Below, one piece after another: positions 17,301-23,852 of a DNA stretch of 64,000 nt (position 1 is its first letter; each line of letters begins with the position of its first letter). Made by a program: the position numbers and the translations under genes. Below the pieces are notes generated by a model. That model was not told where the DNA came from. It saw only the letters and a list, made by a program, of their open reading frames with translations, and ran no database searches. The stretch is from Cupriavidus pauculus (GTDB lineage: Bacteria; Pseudomonadota; Gammaproteobacteria; Burkholderiales; Burkholderiaceae): NCBI RefSeq assembly GCF_002858765.1, contig NZ_PJRP01000014.1, positions 124,001 through 188,000 on the forward strand. The letters are read 5' to 3'.

Positions 17301-19882
17301 GGAATGGCCAGGGCAGACAGCGGCAGGATAGTTCCCAGTGGCCCCGCCGGCCAGGGCAGGAACCAGCACAGCACCAGGCTCGCGAACAGCAGGGGGGCGA
17401 GCAGCGATCGGCGCAGGTTGTCCAGCATCTTCCATCGGCCGATGGCTGGCACCGCATGGATGCCCTTGTGGCGCCCGAAGATCCAGCCAAGCAGTTGCCA
17501 GTCACCACGTGTCCAGCGGTGCTGCCGCCTGGCCACCACGTCGTAGCGTGCGGGAAACTCCTCGACCACCTCAACGTCGGAGGCCAGCCCGGCACGCGCG
17601 AACACGCCTTCGAACAGGTCGTGGCTGAGCAGCGTGTTCTCCGGCACCCGGCCGCTGAGCGCGGCTTCGAAAGCATCGACATCATAGATGCCCTTGCCTG
17701 TAAAGGAGCCCTCGCCAAAGAGATCTTGGTAGACGTCGGAGGCCGCTGCCGCATAGGGATCGATGCCGCCCGGCCCGGAGAAGACGCGCTGGAAAAGCGA
17801 GCCCTCACGGCCGATCGGCAGCGAAGGCGTGACACGCGGCTGGAGAATGCCGTAGCCGCCCACGATGCGCTGCCGGGCCGCATCGAACCGCGGCCGGTTC
17901 AGCGGATGGGACATTTTGCCGATCAGCCGCAGCGCAGCGTCGCGCGGTAGCCGCGTATCGGCGTCCAGCGTGATGACGTAGCGCACCCCGGCCGGCACTT
18001 GGGGCGCTTGGCCGTCGATGGTCACATAACTGGTGTCGCTGGCGCCGCGCAGCAGGCGGTTCAGCTCATGGAGCTTGCCGCGCTTTCGCTCCCAGCCCAT
18101 CCACCGCCCCTGCACGGCATTGAAGAGGCGCCGGCGGTGGAGCAGCAGAAAGCGGTCGCCGGTCGGGCCAGGGCCGTGGCGCTGGTTCAGCCGGGCGATC
18201 GCCGTGCTGGCCACGGTGAGCAAATGGGCGTCGCCGGGCTTCACTTCCTGATCCGCATCGACGCCATCGGTGAGCAAGGCGAAGGTCAGGTCGCCACCCG
18301 CGCCGGCGAGGTGATGCACCTCCAACCGTTCGATCTGCTCGCACAGGTCGGCCTCGCCGGTCAGCAGGGTTGGCACCACCACCAGCGTGCGCAGCGAGGG
18401 CGGAACGCCTGCCTTGAGTTCCAGGCCAGGCAGGATCGTCGCGTTCAGCCGCCCAGCAAGCGCGCGATTCACCAGCGTGGCGGCAATCTCGCTGGCCGGC
18501 ACGATCCAGATCAGCGCCAGCAGCACAAGCCAGCCGGGTGCCAGGCTGGCGGCCGGTAGCATCCACAGCGCGAATGCCAGCAGGCCAACCGTGACGAGCG
18601 AGAGCGCGCCGACATAGCCGCCAAGGCCCAGGTGCTTGCTGCAGCGACTGATCCACAGGCGGGGCGGGGCGCGAAACCCGATGGCACGTTCGAGAGCGCG
18701 CCGGCCCGGGCCGATCAGGTGATAGCCGGGATCGCGGCGGCGCTCAGCCTCGGCCGCATCGTCCGATGCGCAGGGCCCAGGCGTGCTGCTGAGCGCTAGC
18801 TCGACAACCCTGAGCTCCGGACACGAGGCGCTGCCCGCCAGTTGCTCGATCGCGCTGCGATATAAGTTGCGGGTCGGAAAATCCATTTTCGCAAAGGCGC
18901 TGCCCGCGCGCAGCCGCGCGTCGACGAGGCTGACGCTCTCGAACCACTCGGCCCAGTCGATATCGGAAATCAACCGCATGCTGGTGATGATGTTGCGCAC
19001 CGTCACGTTGGAGGCACCCTGACGCTGTTGCGCGTGCAGCACTACTTCATCGATGGAAGTTCCCTGTAGCCTGAGGCGCAACTCAAGCCAGCCCAGCGCC
19101 GGCGTGGTCCTTGGGTCCTGGTCGCGCAGGCGCCTGGCAAGTTGCGCGGCAAACACCTCGGACAGTGGCGTGCTGGCGCGCAAGGCGATATCGGCCTCGA
19201 GTGCCGCGCTGGCACCTCCTGTGGTCAGCAGTCGTCCGGCAAGCGCATCGGCATCGGCGCGGGCAACCCGCCCGGCGGTGATCTGCCCGGTGAGCCTGCG
19301 CAGGTTCTCGACCAGGACAATGCGCAGCGTGATCGCCACTGCCCACAGTTCGCCGATCGTCAGCGGCTGGACGCGCTGGTAGGCAGCAATGAAGCGGCGC
19401 AGGATGTCGGGGTCGAGGTAGCTGTCCGTGTGGGCGACAAAGGCCCAGGTCACCCCGAAGACTCGCGGATAGCCGGCGAACGGCCCCTCCGAGAGCTTGG
19501 GAAGCTGGCGATAGTAGCCGGGCGACAGGTCGTCCCGGATCTCGCGGATCTGCTCCTCCACGATGTGATAGTTGTCGAGCAGCCATTCCGCGGCCGGCGC
19601 TACCTCGGCACCGCTTTCCAGCTCGGCGGCGTTCGCCCGATAGGCGGCCAGCAGGGCGGTCGCATTCTCGCTGAGGCGGCTGCGCAGGGACCGCACGCGT
19701 CGTGGCGACACCGTCACCGGCTGCGCCGTGGCGAGGCTTTGCGCGTGCAGTTCCAGCCGTTCAATGCCGAACAGCTCCTCTCGTATCGGCGCCGTGCTAT
19801 CCCATGGCGGCACAGCGGAGCGCACGCCGAACGGGCGCAGCGGGAAGGCAAGACTCAGGTTCAGGATCATGGACGGGACCAC
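11336..19882 (-). CDS. ndvB: Cyclic beta-1,2-glucan synthase
   Basis: Giant inner-membrane enzyme of 2848 aa, the usual length of NdvB/ChvB/Cgs proteins, that polymerises glucose from UDP-glucose and cyclises it to beta-1,2-glucan. Domains in order: a soluble N-terminal region; membrane helices at about 427-467; the GT84 glycosyltransferase with LDADTRLPRD (about 640) and HQRWTRGDWQLLGW (about 790, the QxxRW-type motif); more membrane helices at about 830-880 and 965-1010; a glucoamylase-like domain (SPTNIGLYLLSAIAARDFGWAG); then two sugar-binding blocks and a GH94 phosphorylase domain with GGDWNDGMNLVG at about 2525, which trims chain length in characterised homologues. The frame starts at a GTG (19882) with an ATG four codons later (19870); neither has a clear ribosome-binding site. 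No export gene of the NdvA type is adjacent. Confidence 0.92.
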   Translation of the reverse strand: MVPSMILNLSLAFPLRPFGVRSAVPPWDSTAPIREELFGIERLELHAQSLATAQPVTVSPRRVRSLRSRLSENATALLAAYRANAAELESGAEVAPAAEWLLDNYHIVEEQIREIRDDLSPGYYRQLPKLSEGPFAGYPRVFGVTWAFVAHTDSYLDPDILRRFIAAYQRVQPLTIGELWAVAITLRIVLVENLRRLTGQITAGRVARADADALAGRLLTTGGASAALEADIALRASTPLSEVFAAQLARRLRDQDPRTTPALGWLELRLRLQGTSIDEVVLHAQQRQGASNVTVRNIITSMRLISDIDWAEWFESVSLVDARLRAGSAFAKMDFPTRNLYRSAIEQLAGSASCPELRVVELALSSTPGPCASDDAAEAERRRDPGYHLIGPGRRALERAIGFRAPPRLWISRCSKHLGLGGYVGALSLVTVGLLAFALWMLPAASLAPGWLVLLALIWIVPASEIAATLVNRALAGRLNATILPGLELKAGVPPSLRTLVVVPTLLTGEADLCEQIERLEVHHLAGAGGDLTFALLTDGVDADQEVKPGDAHLLTVASTAIARLNQRHGPGPTGDRFLLLHRRRLFNAVQGRWMGWERKRGKLHELNRLLRGASDTSYVTIDGQAPQVPAGVRYVITLDADTRLPRDAALRLIGKMSHPLNRPRFDAARQRIVGGYGILQPRVTPSLPIGREGSLFQRVFSGPGGIDPYAAAASDVYQDLFGEGSFTGKGIYDVDAFEAALSGRVPENTLLSHDLFEGVFARAGLASDVEVVEEFPARYDVVARRQHRWTRGDWQLLGWIFGRHKGIHAVPAIGRWKMLDNLRRSLLAPLLFASLVLCWFLPWPAGPLGTILPLSALAIPAALPGILSGMLHRSGIRLRNHVQALLADLRLAATQILLGLAFVPDQAWRTGDAIARTLARLFYTHRYLLEWTTAAQSATRPRLDLAGFYRLMVGGTLLALSMAAVGVGLLSSSWPLVLPFALLWLTAPALALWTSRAPAFGRQLTLPETDALALRITARRTWRFFETFVTPADNMLPPDNFQETPRPVVAHRTSPTNIGLYLLSAIAARDFGWAGTAATVARMEAAFAAMRKLPRYRGHFHNWYETQGLQALHPAYISSVDSGNLAAHLIVVANACEQWAIAPAPDPCHGLSDTARLADDALAALPLAQSGPGRQLRGLLAKIDTVLAGSFTMATRATETPELLRLTEKITQLVHDIQRATGDDSIADLAFWTDALQRAVTEHERDQRQQAEAPQALAGRLRALAHTARELALAMDFAFLLDPARKLLSIGYSLADNRHDASCYDLLASEARLASLFAIAKGDVSTSHWFRLGRMATPLGKGSALISWSGSMFEYLMPSLVMRAPAGSLLEQTACLVVARQRDYGQSLGIPWGVSESAYNARDKEFTYQYSNFGVPGLGLKRGLSENAVIAPYATGLAAMVDPQAARDNYRRLAELGALGRYGFYEALDYTRARLAESETVAIVRSFMAHHQGMTIVAIANALHNGRMRERFHREPMIQACELLLQERMPRNVAVAHPRAEEVKASTATVLAQDSAVRRFAAPACGNPVTHLLSNGRYAVMLTTTGMGYSRWRDLAVTRWREDATRDDSGSFIFLRDTQSGVTWSASARTGTDGEHAGEVAFAEDCAEFVRHDGSLTTILEVLVSGEDDGEVRRVSLVNNGRRSREIELTSYAEVALATRASYDAHPAFSRMFIQTAHLPESGALIATRRLRSPGESPVWAAHFSVVEGDLVADPQYESDRGRFLEDGRAPVACAVVTAGLPLSSTVGTVLDPIFSLRQRVRIAPGDSARVAFWTVIASSHAELLALIDKHQDRNAFDRAKTLAWTQAQVELRHLDVDAAEAADFQRLAAPLLYADARFRAPPDAILRGAGPQSGLWPLAISGDLPIVLMRIDEIEDIVQVRQLLRAHEYWRMKGLGVDLVIVNERASSYIQDLQIAIETAVRSSHSQRQTGEESVRGSVYSLRADMMAPEARTLLQSVARVALIARRGPIANQLARLPAFRAPLSVPVLRRRPAPQSAPSASSVPGLEFFNGLGGFDQDGQEYVVVLNAGQSTPAPWINVIANPGFGFQASASGSGYTWAENSRDNQLTPWSNDAATDPCGEAIYVRDEDTHKIWSATAQPIRDNGTYMARHGHGYSRFTHEANEIALALLQYVALDDPIKISRLTLRNLSGTPRRLSVTAYTEWVLGTSRSASAPFITTAPDPTTGALLIRNPWSTAFAGRVAFADLRGKQTAWTANRAEFLGRNGGPEAPAALLGEVPLSGATGAGLDPCTALQCHVELAAGETVEIVSFIGQCASAAEASALVARYRKTDLDVALAAVTRYWRDLLGAVQVRTPDRAMDIMLNGWLLYQTLACRIWARSAFYQASGAYGFRDQLQDGLALALASPDAVRRHLLRAAGRQFAEGDVQHWWLPHSGQGVRTRISDDRVWLAFATASYIAGSNDTEVLDEMLPFLEGHLLDPAEADAFFRPMVSDASASLFEHCARGIDSCMALSGEHGLPLIGGGDWNDGMNLVGAGGKGESVWLGWLLLRTLVMFAPLAQSRDAGRASRWRAHAALLREALEREAWDGDWYRRATFDEGTWLGSKDSEECRIDAIAQSWAVLSGAADPVRARAAMASLDKYLVRREDGLALLFTPPFDKGTLDPGYIKGYPPGLRENGGQYSHAAMWAVLAFARLGEANKAVELLSLLNPINHALTPAAVERYKVEPYVVAADVYSVPPHIGRGGWTWYTGAAGWMYRAALEGILGIRREGDRLIVAPCIPASWPGFKATINVASTHYEISVETRLHHADGISRALLDGAGIPFANGLVSAPLGGGEHTLVVLL

Positions 19883-20147
19883 ACCGTGGGGTCCGGAAAA
19901 GAGGAGAACAGTCGCCCCGTTGGTGTCGCGGGCGCCCTAGTCACCCTTACCGGAGGCACCGGCAACATGGAGAAATATGGTCCGTGGAGCGGGTGAATGC
20001 CGTCCGCAGCCGTACGGATCGGGACTTTTATTCCATTGCACGCAGTTGTCCGAGCGGGCGGATCCGAGCTGGAATACGTGGAGGCGTGCCGACACTTGCT
20101 TGCCCGATCCACCGACCTATATTTAAAAGCGCAAGTGATCCTCTACC

Positions 20148-20183
20148 GTCCCGTGGTCCCGTGGTCCCGTGGTCCCGTGGTCC
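20148..20183. repeat. 8-bp tandem repeat in a divergent promoter region
   Basis: The unit GTCCCGTG is repeated four times perfectly and followed by a half unit GTCC. It lies in the 373-bp gap between the divergent glucan synthase (start 19882 or 19870) and Crp/Fnr gene (start 20256), about 70 bases before the latter. The unit is not a multiple of three, and the tract is in non-coding DNA. Confidence 0.9.
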
Positions 20184-20255
20184 AGCGTCCGGCATCCGGC
20201 TCCGGGGTAGTCCGATGTCATCGATCTCAACCTGTTCTGGCCGGGGAGATGCGGC

Positions 20256-20975
20256 ATGAGCCTCACGCATGATCCGAAATCCAACCATCTTCTCGCCGCG
20301 CTGCCGGGGGGCGACTGGGAGCGCCTTGCACCGCACCTGACGTTGGTTGAGTTGCCATTGGGCCATGTCGTCTATGAGTCGGGCGATCAGCTTCGCTCGG
20401 TCTATTTCCCGACCGATTCGATCATTTCGCTGCTGTATGTGATGGAAGACGGAGCGTCTGCCGAGATCGCAATCGTCGGCAACGAGGGGATGGTCGGCAT
20501 TGCGATTTTCATGGGCGGGGAAACGACCCCGAGCCGCGCGATCGTGCAAAGCGCCGGACACGGATACCGCCTGAGCGCGGCGATCTTGAAACAGGAATTC
20601 GTGCGGGGCGGGCCCTTGCAGCATCTGTTGCTCCGATATACGCAGGCGCTCATCACCCAAATGGCGCAGACAGCGGTCTGCAATCGCCATCACTCCATCG
20701 ACCAGCAACTGTGCCGATGGCTACTGCTGAGCATTGACCGGCTGCCCTCCAACGACCTGACGATGACACAGGAACTCATTGCCAACATGCTTGGAGTCCG
20801 GCGTTCCGGCGTGACTGAGGCCGCTCTGAAGCTCCAGGCTGCGGGCCTGATTCGCTACAGCCACGGGCATATCGCGGTACTCGACCGGGCAGGGTTGGAG
20901 AAGCGGGTATGCGAGTGCTACGCAGTCGTGAAGCGGGAGTTCGAGCGGCTGTTGCCGGATATATCGAAGATTTGA
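20256..20975 (+). CDS. Crp/Fnr-family transcriptional regulator
   Basis: 239-aa regulator. The N-terminal cyclic-nucleotide-binding-like beta roll spans about residues 10-125 (PLGHVVYESGDQLRSVYFPTDS, AEIAIVGNEGMVGI). A long dimerisation helix follows, and the C-terminal winged helix-turn-helix has the recognition part LTMTQELIANMLGVRRSGVTEA (about 168-190). The four Cys needed for an Fnr iron-sulfur cluster are absent, and so are the classic Arg/Ser contacts for cAMP, so the effector is unknown. It diverges from the glucan synthase, which makes that gene a candidate target. A dead paralogue lies at 8801-9050. Confidence 0.9.
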   Translation: MSLTHDPKSNHLLAALPGGDWERLAPHLTLVELPLGHVVYESGDQLRSVYFPTDSIISLLYVMEDGASAEIAIVGNEGMVGIAIFMGGETTPSRAIVQSAGHGYRLSAAILKQEFVRGGPLQHLLLRYTQALITQMAQTAVCNRHHSIDQQLCRWLLLSIDRLPSNDLTMTQELIANMLGVRRSGVTEAALKLQAAGLIRYSHGHIAVLDRAGLEKRVCECYAVVKREFERLLPDISKI

Positions 20976-21472
20976 GCGGCAAGACGGGCCTCCCGGAGGC
21001 GCCACGCTGCATGCAAGTCACTACTGCTCGATTGTGTATGTATTGCGCGTCCCTGGCGTGTAGAGATGCTCTGCCAGCAGAAGTATCTGTTCGCGATAAC
21101 GGTCGAACAGGGCCAGGAGGTCGGCCTCTTCGGAGGCTGACTCGTGACTCAGGCGCGAAAGCAGGTTGTCGGAAACCTGGAACGGGACTTCGCGTGCGTG
21201 GTCGTAGCCCCAGAAACAAACGCAGTGCCGCGAACATATTTAAAGTTCACGCTTGCCCCGTGCGCTGTCCGCCAGCGTACCGAAACGCCCGGATATTCAG
21301 TGTATCCGTCTCTTAAGTTCTGTCGCACATCACTCATGCTGATACGCTATGACCTTACCGTGCCATTGGAGCCGGTCAGGCGTGCTGACGAAGGAGAGCG
21401 ACAGCAGGGCAGTGCGCTTCAGGCGCTTTGCCGAGGCTACGCTGTTGCGCCTGATTGTCGGTAGGTATTCCA
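20976..21472. other. Intergenic, no gene seen
   Basis: About 500 bases between the Crp/Fnr gene and the phospholipase D gene. Frames here are short and overlap each other on both strands. No family, terminator hairpin or promoter could be assigned with confidence. Confidence 0.35.
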
Positions 21473-22846
21473 ATGACATTGAGAGCGATCCTGCTGGTTG
21501 TGCTCGCCGCCGCCGGTGGATGCGGTGTGCTGCCAACCATGGCGCCGGACATGGGGGCCAGTCGCGCTCAGGCTGTGCAACTCGGCGGCGCACATGGTCC
21601 CCTTTCGCCCCAGCAAAGCAAGGAAATTCTCAGTCGGCTCGAAAGCCACGGTGATGATACCAATATCTTCGATCGGCATTTGGCGTTCGAGGCGGCTATC
21701 GTGGGCAGCCCGCTGGTGGTCGGGAACAAGGTGTTGCTGCTGAAGGATGGTCCCGCCACATTCCAAGCCATGTTTTCCGCCATCCGCAGTGCGAAAGACC
21801 ACATCAACCTGGAAACCTACATCATCGAGGACGATGCCGTAGGAAATCGCTTTGCGGACGAGCTCATCAAGAAGCAGGCACAGGGCGTGCAGGTGAATCT
21901 CATCTATGACAGCGTCGGGGCGATCAATTCACCCAAGGAGTATTTCAAGCGCCTTTCCGACAGCGGTATCAACGTGCTTGAGTTCAATCCGGTCAACCCG
22001 ATGTCCGCAAAGAAGGGGTGGGACGTCAATCAGCGCGACCACCGCAAGCTGCTGATTGTCGATGGCCGGATCGCCTTTCTTGGCGGGATCAATATCAGCA
22101 GTGTCTATTCAAGCGGATCGTTCCGGCCGAAATCCAGGCCCCAGCCTGCCGGAAGCCCCGCCTGGCGCGATACCCACATGCGAGTGGAGGGCCCGGTAGT
22201 CCACGAATTCCAAAAGCTGTTCCTGGCAACCTGGGCGAAGCAAAAGGGAAAAACGCTCGCGCCTAGGAACTACTATCCCAAACTCGGCAACACCGGAACA
22301 GAGGTCGTGCGCGCCATCGGTAGTTCGCCTGATGAGCCCTACAGCCTCATCTACGCGACACTGCTTTCGGCAATCGGCAGCGCGGTAACCAGCGTGTATC
22401 TGACCAATGCGTATTTCGTTCCCGATCCGCAGTTGCTGGCTGCGCTCAAGGATGCGGCAACTCGTGGTGTCAATGTCAGGCTCATCCTCCCGAGTAGGAC
22501 TGATTCCTGGCTGGTATTTTTCGCCGGCCGCTCCTTCTATGACGAGCTGTTGCGCTCCGGCGTAAAGATCTTCGAGCGGCGCGATGTGCTGTTGCATGCG
22601 AAGACGGTAGTGATCGATGGTATCTGGTCCACCATTGGATCGACCAACCTCGACTGGCGCAGCTTTCTGTACAACGACGAGGTAAACGCCGTTATCCTCG
22701 GACAGGAGTTCGGCGCGCAGATGCAGGCCATGTTCGATGTGGATCTTGCCGCGTCCAGTCCCATCACCCTTGAACAGTGGAACGACCGTTCGACTGCGAT
22801 GAGCATGAAGGAAATGACGGCGCGCATGTGGGCTTATGGGCTGTAG
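21473..22846 (+). CDS. Lipoprotein phospholipase D / cardiolipin synthase-like protein
   Basis: 457 aa from ATG 21473, chosen because the chain then starts with a lipoprotein signal (TLRAILLVVLAAAGGCG, Cys at residue 17); the frame opens six codons earlier at a TTG. Two HKD phosphodiesterase motifs are complete: HRKLLIVDGRIAFLGG (His190) and HAKTVVIDGIWSTIGSTN (His375), the signature of PLD-superfamily enzymes such as cardiolipin synthase ClsB/ClsC. The expected reaction is phosphatidyl transfer between phospholipids, or phosphodiester cleavage, at the envelope. A lipid anchor in place of two N-terminal helices distinguishes it from ClsA. Its last 83 bases overlap a convergent small gene. Confidence 0.87.
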   Translation: MTLRAILLVVLAAAGGCGVLPTMAPDMGASRAQAVQLGGAHGPLSPQQSKEILSRLESHGDDTNIFDRHLAFEAAIVGSPLVVGNKVLLLKDGPATFQAMFSAIRSAKDHINLETYIIEDDAVGNRFADELIKKQAQGVQVNLIYDSVGAINSPKEYFKRLSDSGINVLEFNPVNPMSAKKGWDVNQRDHRKLLIVDGRIAFLGGINISSVYSSGSFRPKSRPQPAGSPAWRDTHMRVEGPVVHEFQKLFLATWAKQKGKTLAPRNYYPKLGNTGTEVVRAIGSSPDEPYSLIYATLLSAIGSAVTSVYLTNAYFVPDPQLLAALKDAATRGVNVRLILPSRTDSWLVFFAGRSFYDELLRSGVKIFERRDVLLHAKTVVIDGIWSTIGSTNLDWRSFLYNDEVNAVILGQEFGAQMQAMFDVDLAASSPITLEQWNDRSTAMSMKEMTARMWAYGL

Positions 22847-23150
22847 AGCGCCGTCCGGCGCGCATTTCGCAAGATGTGATCAGATGGCGTTGCGCCTCCG
22901 GCCGGGCGCCTGAGGGCGGGCTCTTACTGCCGGCAGCCAGCTTCCAGTCTGTCTCGTCGCGCAGCGTACTGACCTGCTGTTCGGTGTGCATGGCGGCACC
23001 CGGCGAGATGGGATCGCTTGCCGGAAAAGTCATCTCCAACGACGCATCCACGGCGGATTGATAGGTATTGCCCTCCTCCGGGGCAGGCTGTGAGGCGCAG
23101 CCACCGGGCTCCGGCTTGCGGTGCGGTGCTGAGGCAATGCCCCTGTGCAT
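22764..23150 (-). CDS. Small hypothetical protein with a TFPASDP motif
   Basis: 128 aa from ATG 23150, preceded by AGGAG. The central part SAVDASLEMTFPASDPISPGA is the hallmark of small proteins of unknown function that I know from proteobacteria beside stress genes (the pattern TFPASDP, usually followed by a small or polar residue). The C-terminal 50 residues are basic, Ser-rich and lack similarity; they run antisense through the end of the phospholipase D gene, so the ancestral stop may have been lost. Soluble, no signal peptide. Confidence 0.6.
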   Translation of the reverse strand: MHRGIASAPHRKPEPGGCASQPAPEEGNTYQSAVDASLEMTFPASDPISPGAAMHTEQQVSTLRDETDWKLAAGSKSPPSGARPEAQRHLITSCEMRAGRRSTAHKPTCAPSFPSCSSQSNGRSTVQG

Positions 23151-23257
23151 GATTGCTCCTGTTTTGGTGTGAACCGACCGGTAGCCGTTGCGACCACCGG
23201 CAAGGTACGGCACGGCCTCTCCGACCGAACGAGGCGTGCCGGAAGCCCGCCAAGCCG

Positions 23258-23617
23258 TCAGGACTTGTGGATGCCCAGATGGTTCTCCACCGACGTCACG
23301 CCGGATACACGCTTGGCTACGTCGGTTGCCATGTGCCGTTCCGTCGTGGTTGGAACGGTGCCGGTCAGGCGTACCACGCCTTCGCGTGTGCGTACGTGGA
23401 TGTGCACCGAACTCAGATCCTTCTGATCAAGCAGGCTGGCCTTGACCTTGGTCGTGATCGTCGTATCGGAAATGCCTTCGCTGACGTTCTCATGCGTGGG
23501 ATTGGGGTTCGTGACCGTGGCAGGCGGTGCTGTCAGGCCAAGGGGAGCGTAAAAACCGGCAGTGAGCGCAAGAAACGCTGCTCCGGTGGCGAACGCGACG
23601 GAGTGGGTGGATCTCAT
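23258..23617 (-). CDS. Periplasmic BON-domain protein (OsmY-like)
   Basis: 119 aa from ATG 23617, with GAGG about 9 bases upstream. The signal peptide (VAFATGAAFLALTAGFYAPLGLTA) leads to one BON domain at about residues 55-118: TTITTKVKASLLDQKDLSSVHIHV, EGVVRLTGTVPTTTERHMATDVA and GVTSVENHL. BON proteins bind phospholipid surfaces and are induced by osmotic stress. A single BON copy (OsmY has two) is common in beta-proteobacteria. The frame upstream to 23719 is not needed. Confidence 0.85.
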   Translation of the reverse strand: MRSTHSVAFATGAAFLALTAGFYAPLGLTAPPATVTNPNPTHENVSEGISDTTITTKVKASLLDQKDLSSVHIHVRTREGVVRLTGTVPTTTERHMATDVAKRVSGVTSVENHLGIHKS

Positions 23618-23852
23618 TTGAACTACCTCGAATCGGACGAAATTTATGATTGCAGGCGCGGAGTGTCCGCGGGGGTATGCGAACCGCCCTGAACAGGCAG
23701 TCGCGCGCCGTGGCATCACGAAGGAAGCATTCCTTGGTCACGCAGCCCCGACAGACCAAGGCTGACGCGAATCGATGCTGAAGTCGGTACGCTGGCGGAC
23801 AGGCAGGCGCTTCAGAGGCGAATCAGGCCGACGGCGCAGTCCACTGCAGAAG

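Noticed and set aside
11357..19996. Numerous 60-290 codon frames inside the glucan synthase gene
   Set aside because: The single 2848-codon frame has continuous family similarity; the others are mirror or shifted frames.
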